A stretch of DNA of 11,599 nucleotides from CAYPCH01 sp964409165 (GTDB taxonomy: Bacteria > Bacillota > Clostridia > Acetivibrionales > Acetivibrionaceae). Shown here piece by piece: positions 7,541-11,599 of the stretch. Numbering within the stretch: position 1 is the first letter of the stretch; each line of letters starts with the position of its first letter. A model generated the notes under the pieces. That model was not told the DNA's origin, did no database searches, and was given only the letters and a program-made list of their open reading frames with translations. The stretch covers positions 1-11,599 of the forward strand of contig CAYPCH010000116.1 in assembly GCA_964409165.1 (NCBI GenBank). Direction: 5' to 3'. The position numbers and the translations under genes are program-made.

Positions 7541-8424
7541 TGGAATACATAGCAAAGCTCGCAAGTCTTGGTGCAATCATATACCTTGTATTCAGTTTCG
7601 TTTATCCTGTATTCAAGCCTATGCCGGGAAGAAGGAAAAAGCGTTCAAGGGAGTTTTTGGTTAAGGCGAAAGAACAGAAAAACAAGGAAAAGTATTTGTA
7701 CTTTAAGGATATAGTTTTAAGAAAGCTGTCGGGCAAATTGCTTTTGAATGAGGTCAGGCGTGAACAGTATAATTCATTAATCAACAGGCTTGACTTAAGG
7801 ATAACCCCCGAGGAGATAAGGCTCAAGCAGATATTATATTCCTTGGCGGCACTTGTTGTTTCACTTATAATGATGAAGCTAATAATCTTTTTGGGTTATT
7901 TATGTCTGTTATTTGTTATTTTAGGATGGCTGTATCCGGTAGATGAGCTTGAAAGGAAGATAGAGAGAAAGAATAAAAATATACTGAAGGATTTTCCTTC
8001 ATTTTACAGTATGCTTTATTATCAGTACTCCAAGTCGGTAAATATTTACCTTGCTGATGTTGTCAAGGACTTTTTGCCCAATGCCAATCAGGATATGGCT
8101 GATGAATTGGGAGTAATGCTTGATAATATAGAATACGGCGAGGAATATGCATTAAAGCAGCTTAAGAAAAGAGTCCCTCTAAGACATATTATCAAATTTT
8201 GTGACATTATGGAAACAAGACTCAGAGGATATGATAATACATCTCAGATGGCATATTTGAAAAATGAGCTGTATGAATTAAGGGTAGTAGAACTTGAAGA
8301 GGAACTGAGCCGAAGAAAAGCAAAGAATTCAAACGTTCAGATTGTTTTGTTAGTAGTACTTGCGGCGTATATAGTTGTATACTATTACTTCCAAGTCATG
8401 ACTGCAATAAAGTTATTTGGATAA
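7540..8424 (+). CDS. tadC: TadC-like pilus platform membrane protein (T2SSF family)
   Basis: A 294-residue membrane protein. It starts at GTG 7540, sharing one base with the TAG stop of the tadB-like gene and preceded by GGAGGGG at about 7526. This arrangement implies coupled translation and explains the non-ATG start. Membrane segments lie at 7-24, a pair at about 95-131 and one at 265-288. The cytoplasmic region between them holds DFPSFYSMLYYQYSKSVNIY and a charged helix ELYELRVVELEEELSRR near the last segment, as in T2SSF proteins. With TadB it should form the inner membrane platform on which TadA acts. It is the last gene of the six-gene run before a 222-nt gap. The TadC label comes from topology and position. 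Confidence 0.73.
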   Translation: MEYIAKLASLGAIIYLVFSFVYPVFKPMPGRRKKRSREFLVKAKEQKNKEKYLYFKDIVLRKLSGKLLLNEVRREQYNSLINRLDLRITPEEIRLKQILYSLAALVVSLIMMKLIIFLGYLCLLFVILGWLYPVDELERKIERKNKNILKDFPSFYSMLYYQYSKSVNIYLADVVKDFLPNANQDMADELGVMLDNIEYGEEYALKQLKKRVPLRHIIKFCDIMETRLRGYDNTSQMAYLKNELYELRVVELEEELSRRKAKNSNVQIVLLVVLAAYIVVYYYFQVMTAIKLFG

Positions 8425-8470
8425 TAAGCAAAAAAATTTAGGGAAATTGTAAAAAAACGTGACTAATGGC

Positions 8471-8501
8471 ACTATTCATAATATTGTTTTTTGTATAAAA
8501 T
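8471..8501 (+). promoter_or_regulatory. Possible promoter and long leader upstream of the pilin gene
   Basis: The gap 8425-8646 contains no coding sequence I can support. TATAAA at 8494-8499, within TGTATAAAAT, is a reasonable -10, but the base pattern 17 nt upstream (ACTATT, 8471-8476) is a poor -35. If used, it would give a leader of about 140 bases containing a small imperfect stem around 8543-8562 (AAGGGT with ACCTT). A separate promoter is plausible because the pilin must be made in far larger amounts than the machinery. I see no terminator with a T-tract after the tadC-like gene and no c-di-GMP riboswitch consensus. Confidence 0.3.
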
Positions 8502-8646
8502 ATGTTACAGGAAATATTTTTAAGAATAGGAAGGAAAGTTAGTAAGGGTCAATAGTTACCTTTTCTAAGAAAATTGAAGTGCGGTGTAAATTTTTATCGC
8601 GTTCATATAGTTTATAAATAAATTGAAAATTTACAGGAGGTCAATC

Positions 8647-8859
8647 ATGAAAAATTTCAGAAAAAATTACAAAGGTTTTTTAGCTTTAACCAACCAAAGA
8701 GGAGAAATAAGCATAAAGCAGATAGCATTTACTTTAGCTGTCATTATAGTAATTGGTGCAGTTGCAACCACATTAACCGGAAATCATACGTTTATTGTTA
8801 CAGCTATTGAAAATACATGGGAATGGTTGTTTGAGCAGGTGAAGGAAGTATTCAACTAA
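8647..8859 (+). CDS. Small Flp-type pilin (probable main structural subunit)
   Basis: A 70-residue protein. ATG 8647 is chosen because AGGAGG (8635-8640) is correctly spaced; a TTG at 8623 upstream has no such site. A basic leader (MKNFRKNYK, up to G19) is followed by EISIKQIAFTLAVIIVIGAVATTL, one hydrophobic helix, and a short amphipathic tail rich in W, E and K. The shape of basic leader, glycine, one hydrophobic helix and very short total length is that of Flp pilins or Flp1-like proteins. Cleavage after G19 would leave E at +1 and K at +5, whereas canonical type IV pilins carry E at +5, so the processing signal is atypical. It lies after the assembly genes and just before a large hairpin. 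Alternative: a minor pilin or small Tad-associated membrane protein. Confidence 0.65.
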   Translation: MKNFRKNYKGFLALTNQRGEISIKQIAFTLAVIIVIGAVATTLTGNHTFIVTAIENTWEWLFEQVKEVFN

Positions 8860-8917
8860 ACCTTGTAGGGATACATAAAAGCAATAAGATTGTTTTAGAT
8901 TTTATTCGCTGACAGAT

Positions 8918-8967
8918 AAACTAAGCTAAGTGTATATTATATATTAGGATATGCATTAGCTTAGTTT
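8918..8967. promoter_or_regulatory. Long stem-loop downstream of the pilin gene
   Basis: AAACTAAGCTAA (8918-8929) and TTAGCTTAGTTT (8956-8967) are perfect 12-base inverted repeats. With one bulged G (8930), the stem continues as TGTATAT (8931-8937) with ATATGCA (8949-8955), including one G-T pair. This totals 19 pairs around an 11-base loop. It begins 58 bases after the pilin stop. No T-tract follows the right arm, so it is not a textbook terminator. A leaky terminator or mRNA-protecting 3' end for the pilin message is inferred. A DNA-level operator is an alternative. Confidence 0.5.
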
Positions 8968-9022
8968 GTACATGGGATTCTTAATAATACAGCTATATAT
9001 TTTTAAAGGAGATATTAGTTTT

Positions 9023-9475
9023 ATGGAAGGATTTGCAAAAGCAATAGTAACTGCAATAATTTGCGGGATTGTTTTTTTGCTGTTTACAAACTTCATAATG
9101 TTTTTTCCATGGTATATGACTTTAGTTTATGAGACCTATAATCTTTCTACTATTGCTGCAAATTACAATTATTTGCCTCAGGACGAAAAGGAATTTATCC
9201 TTGAGAATTTGAAGACCAAGCCGGTTTTCAGAGAACGCGGGGATGCAATTGAGGTTCGTTGTGACTATGAAGGAGAGCATTCTTATGACTACTACAGAGA
9301 TATGGACTACACTGATAAACCTTATTGCCAAAGGGGAGAGAAGTTTAGTGTTTCTATAAAAGCTGCATTTCCTTTTAAGATTACGGTTGGAGGAAAGGAA
9401 GTTGAGAAGTCTCTTGATGTCGTATTCACGCTTCCAGTAACGGGAACAAGATATTATAAGGATTTGGTATATTAA
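9023..9475 (+). CDS. Single-pass membrane protein, candidate TadE-like or minor pilin component
   Basis: A 150-residue protein. ATG 9023 follows AAAGGAG (9005-9011). An upstream in-frame TTG at 8966 lies within the hairpin and lacks a site, so it was not chosen. One hydrophobic segment at about 5-29 is followed by an external domain of about 120 residues rich in charged and aromatic residues. That domain includes VRCDYEGEHSYDYYRDMDY, two cysteines (in VRCDY and PYCQ), and a strand-rich end with AFPFKITV and DVVFTLPVTGTRYYKDL. I do not recognise the family. Size, topology and its place right after the pilin, paired with a similar gene, fit the TadE/TadF pseudopilin slot. No prepilin cleavage motif is visible. 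It probably works at the cell surface in pilus assembly or at the pilus tip. Confidence 0.55.
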   Translation: MEGFAKAIVTAIICGIVFLLFTNFIMFFPWYMTLVYETYNLSTIAANYNYLPQDEKEFILENLKTKPVFRERGDAIEVRCDYEGEHSYDYYRDMDYTDKPYCQRGEKFSVSIKAAFPFKITVGGKEVEKSLDVVFTLPVTGTRYYKDLVY

Positions 9476-9477
9476 TT

Positions 9478-9984
9478 ATGAAGGGTATTGCGTATGCCAT
9501 ATTGATAGCTATTGTCTCAGCTCTTATGTTTGGACCTATTGTGGAAATGGTTTACCTTTTTTCGGAGAAGGCAAGAATAGATTCTTCTGTCAACATTTGC
9601 GGAAGACTTGCAGTAATGGAGTCGGTTGACGTACAGGAAGCAAGGGAAAATATTATGCCTGTTGTTGATATTGATTTGTTCGTGGAAAGTTTTAATGATA
9701 CATTTGCAGACAGTCTCGACCTGAATTTGCAGACAAGTGATATCGTAGATATGCCTTACGGTGGCAAAAAGGGTACTTCAAAGTTCAAATCAGCCAATGA
9801 CAGACATAACGATTTTGAGGTGACTTTTGAAGTTATGGACTATTCGGATTATTGTGACGTTGAGATTACAACTAAATACAAGTATAAGACAAAATATTTG
9901 ATATATGTTGATGAAAACGCACCGGAATTTGCCGATTTTAATCTCAAAAGATCTTCCCGTTTTAAAATTGAACACGAAAACTAG
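9478..9984 (+). CDS. Single-pass membrane protein, second candidate TadE/F-like component
   Basis: A 168-residue protein whose ATG is 2 bases after the previous stop. There is only a weak AAGGAT upstream, so it is probably translated by coupling. A hydrophobic segment at about 4-27 (AYAILIAIVSALMFGPIVEM) is followed by an external domain. That domain has a helical DSSVNICGRLAVMESVDVQE stretch, as in TadE-like proteins after their membrane helix, and then alternating strands (FEVTFEVMDY, CDVEITTKYKYKTKYLIY). No recognised catalytic motif and no prepilin glycine site. Architecture matches the preceding gene, so the two may form a pair in the pilus. The final codons run directly into the repeat hairpin: the TAG stop at 9982-9984 shares its AG with the repeat. 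The original C-terminus may therefore have been altered. Confidence 0.55.
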   Translation: MKGIAYAILIAIVSALMFGPIVEMVYLFSEKARIDSSVNICGRLAVMESVDVQEARENIMPVVDIDLFVESFNDTFADSLDLNLQTSDIVDMPYGGKKGTSKFKSANDRHNDFEVTFEVMDYSDYCDVEITTKYKYKTKYLIYVDENAPEFADFNLKRSSRFKIEHEN

Positions 9985-10075
9985 GAAGCAAGGGGAAGCA
10001 AGGGGACGGTTCTGCTGCTTCCAACGAAGGAAGCAGCAGAACCGTCCCCTTGCTTCCCCCTTGCTTCCTTCGTTG
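9983..10075. repeat. REP-like GGGGACGGTTCT repeat, complete hairpin copy
   Basis: The inner stem pairs 9992-10022 with 10029-10059, 31 perfect pairs around a 6-base AACGAA loop. After one bulged C (10060), 9983-9991 pairs with 10061-10069, 9 more. The core AAGGGGACGGTTCT lies at 10000-10013 and its complement at 10038-10051. A second, competing pairing exists: CAACGAAGGAAGCA (10022-10035) with TGCTTCCTTCGTTG (10062-10075), 14 perfect pairs. GGGGACGGTTCT palindromes recur in many clostridial genomes and resemble REP elements mobilised by Y1-type (IS200-like, RAYT) transposases; that link is from memory. There is no transposase in the window. With no T-tract it is not an obvious terminator, though it could fold in the mRNA. 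Confidence 0.85.
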
Positions 10076-10145
10076 CAAAGCACCAAAGCATCAATACGTC
10101 AATAGGCACATTTTACTTAATAGAAAAAGCTTACAGAACCTTAAC

Positions 10146-10174
10146 TTTACGTAAACAGTTGGTTAAATTATAAT
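10146..10174 (+). promoter_or_regulatory. Sigma-A-type promoter of the four-pass membrane protein gene
   Basis: TTTACG (10146-10151) and a perfect TATAAT (10169-10174) are spaced 17 bases apart. A second TATAAT overlaps at 10174-10179. The predicted start near 10181 leaves about 30 bases before ATG 10212. It shows that the gene after the repeat does not depend on the pilus transcript. Confidence 0.55.
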
Positions 10175-10211
10175 ATAATTACTGCTAGATTAAATTTTAA
10201 TGGTGATATTG

Positions 10212-10673
10212 ATGTTAAATTTCTTTGAGAAGGAACTGATTAAGAGAATTCTGATGAAGGTAATCAGAATATCAGGAATTCTGTTTGGTTTTATACTCAT
10301 TATAGTTTATATTTATGAATTTAAAAATGGCACATTGAGATTAATATATTTGTTAAGGGATATTACAACCGTATTATTTGGCACAATTATTATAGTACCA
10401 TTTTATGTATTCAAAAGAATTAGTATGACATTTAATTATATTATTTTCGCGTTCTTAGCTGGATTTGCTACGTATTTTATTGGTTATTTCATTGTAGATA
10501 TTGAATGGTTCACATTTACAGAAGAAAAACTATTCACTACAGTTCTAATTCTGCTTGAAATTTTAATAGTATTATCAAATTTATATGCTTTTTATTATTT
10601 GGTTATTAAAAAAGACAATGTGAATACAACAGAAGCCGAATTGTCAGATGACTTTTATGAGTATTTAGAATAG
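10212..10673 (+). CDS. Four-pass membrane protein of unknown function
   Basis: A 153-residue protein. ATG 10212 is preferred over ATG 10200 because a GGTGAT site lies at 10202-10207, at useful spacing, while nothing suitable precedes 10200. Four hydrophobic segments lie at about 17-35, 45-68, 74-97 and 106-132, joined by short loops, with an acidic tail (TEAELSDDFYEYLE). No catalytic or binding motif is visible and I do not recognise the family. The gene is markedly more AT-rich than the pilus genes. It stands alone behind its own promoter, between the two GGGGACGGTTCT repeats. That suggests accessory origin rather than a pilus role. Confidence 0.6.
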   Translation: MLNFFEKELIKRILMKVIRISGILFGFILIIVYIYEFKNGTLRLIYLLRDITTVLFGTIIIVPFYVFKRISMTFNYIIFAFLAGFATYFIGYFIVDIEWFTFTEEKLFTTVLILLEILIVLSNLYAFYYLVIKKDNVNTTEAELSDDFYEYLE

Positions 10674-10785
10674 AATATATATAACACTTATTGACCGGGC
10701 AAATCCACTTTAATGCAGGGCGGTAATAATTAAAAGAGCATATTTAGATTTGCTTGATTTATGATAAAAGAAAAGAGGATTTTCT

Positions 10786-11514
10786 ATGAGAAAAATTTAT
10801 TTGACCCTATTAATAGGATTTATCTTGATTGCAAATTTTTCTGGTTGCATGAGAACTAATGACCAATTGAGTCCGACTCCGAATATGGAAGGAATTGACC
10901 TGAGTGGTGGAGTGTGTATTGTACTAACGCCTAAAACTACAGGCAGTAAGATGCCCTCTGAGGAACAATATGAAACTGCAAAATCTGTTATCAGTTATCG
11001 GCTAAAAGGTATGGGCTATGAAAATAGAAATGTTACTGTAGATGATTCGGGAAATTTTGTTGTTGAAATAGCTTCTGATAAGGATATTAATGACTCTGAT
11101 ATTGCAAGAGTGGTAGAAAATATTAGCAAAACCGGGAAGTTTACAATTCAAGAGATTGTCGAAAGTAATATGGAAGCAGGAACTTATTTACCGACAGACA
11201 AGGTGGTTGTTAGCGGAACAGATATACTGGATGCGGAACTATCATTTTCTGCCGAAGATGTTGCTATCGTTATAGAGTTGAACGAGAACGCTACAATGGC
11301 CTTTGAGGAAGCAACAGAAAGGCTTGTTGGTGAACGCCTTGGAATTTTTCTGGATAATAGACTTTTATTCGCACCTATTATTAATGAAAAGATCACTGGG
11401 AGAAAAGTTATGATTTCAGTGCCTGAAGGTGAAGAAGAAGCTCTTGATTTATTAACCATTATAATGTCGGGAAGGATTTCCTTTGAGTTGGAACAAACGA
11501 GCATTGAGAAGTAG
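10786..11514 (+). CDS. Predicted lipoprotein with stand-alone SecD P1-like domain
   Basis: A 242-residue protein starting at ATG 10786 after AAGAGGA. Residues 1-20 form a lipoprotein signal peptide, with lipidation predicted at C21 in NFSGC (F at -3 is unusual). A proline/serine spacer follows, then GIDLSGGVCIVL (36-47), which matches the G-hydrophobic-DLxGG entry of SecD. Later come an ISYRLKGMGY helix, a strand VELNENATMAFEEATERL-like block, GERLGIFLDNRLLFAPIINE (about 193-212) and ITGRKVMISV, then EEALDLLTIIMSG. This order matches the first extracellular domain of SecD. The six SecD membrane helices are absent, so it cannot act as a proton-driven translocase subunit. An extracytoplasmic role, perhaps in protein handling, is inferred. 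Its TAG stop overlaps the second repeat copy. Confidence 0.7.
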   Translation: MRKIYLTLLIGFILIANFSGCMRTNDQLSPTPNMEGIDLSGGVCIVLTPKTTGSKMPSEEQYETAKSVISYRLKGMGYENRNVTVDDSGNFVVEIASDKDINDSDIARVVENISKTGKFTIQEIVESNMEAGTYLPTDKVVVSGTDILDAELSFSAEDVAIVIELNENATMAFEEATERLVGERLGIFLDNRLLFAPIINEKITGRKVMISVPEGEEEALDLLTIIMSGRISFELEQTSIEK

Positions 11515-11543
11515 GAAGCGAAGGAAGCAAGGGGACGGTTCTT
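11514..11543. repeat. REP-like GGGGACGGTTCT repeat, half copy near the window edge
   Basis: GGAAGC (11514-11519), then GAAGGAAGCAAGGGGACGGT and TCTTT reproduce the left arm of the hairpin at 9983-10075, including the exact AAGCAAGGGGACGGTTCT core. No complementary arm follows in the remaining 56 bases, so it is either a half element or a longer element with its other end outside. Like the first copy, it starts at the last base of a TAG stop codon (11512-11514). The remaining bases to 11599 show nothing I can identify. Confidence 0.75.
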
Positions 11544-11599
11544 TAAAGGGTCAATCGGAAGTTTTGCGCGAAAAAAAGACTCAACCAGTGGATAAACAC

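Noticed and set aside
8623..8646. TTG at 8623 as the pilin start
   Set aside because: No ribosome binding site precedes it, and the AGGAGG at 8635-8640 is placed for ATG 8647.
8966..9022. TTG at 8966 as the start of the 9023-9475 gene
   Set aside because: It lies in the right arm of the hairpin. The AAAGGAG at 9005-9011 points to ATG 9023.
9983..10075. Repeat hairpin as an intrinsic terminator of the pilus cluster
   Set aside because: There is no T-tract after the right arm, and its length and repetition elsewhere fit a mobile REP-like element better.
9790..10105. Open frames on both strands crossing the repeat hairpin
   Set aside because: They exist because the inverted repeat has no stops in those frames. 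They resemble no protein and have no start signals.

Overview
The window is AT-rich DNA with strong AGGAGG-type ribosome binding sites, tightly packed same-strand genes and sigma-A-like promoters. Together with the protein types this points to a low-GC Gram-positive of the class Clostridia, perhaps the Ruminiclostridium/Acetivibrio side. The organism assignment is inference. Every supported gene is on the + strand.

Region 1 (1-1672) is the end of a polymorphic-toxin locus. It opens inside a gene whose C-terminus looks like a HYD1-type ADP-ribosyltransferase toxin domain. A small unrecognised gene follows in the immunity position. Next is a DUF2185/Imm33-like immunity pseudogene broken by two in-frame stops, then a hairpin terminator, an orphan 68-codon coding remnant and a second terminator. 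Toxin tip, immunity gene and decayed immunity gene form a typical toxin-immunity tail.

Region 2 (about 1800-9984) is a Tad/Flp pilus (type IVc pilus) assembly cluster. A good sigma-A promoter (TTGAAA-N17-TATAAT) precedes six closely spaced or overlapping genes: a TadZ/CpaE-like protein, a CpaB-like SAF protein, a second TadZ-like protein with no recognisable P-loop, the TadA/CpaF motor ATPase, and TadB-like and TadC-like membrane platform proteins. A 222-nt gap then leads to a small Flp-type pilin, a long hairpin, and two single-pass membrane proteins with extracellular tails that are candidate minor pilins or TadE-like proteins. TadA would power pilin extrusion through TadB/TadC, the TadZ-like proteins would localise the machine, and the CpaB-like protein would sit in the envelope. 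No prepilin peptidase (TadV/CpaA) is present. No secretin is present, as expected for a cell without an outer membrane.

Region 3 (9983-11599) is accessory DNA between two copies of a GGGGACGGTTCT repeat. The first copy is a complete, almost perfect hairpin of about 40 bp. The second is a half copy near the window edge. Both begin exactly at the TAG stop of the gene before them. Between them lie an unrecognised four-pass membrane protein with its own promoter and a predicted lipoprotein resembling a stand-alone SecD P1 domain.

The observations most worth a second look are the two TadZ-like proteins with degraded nucleotide-binding motifs, the atypical pilin and its 3' hairpin, the repeat fused to stop codons, and the toxin/immunity tail.
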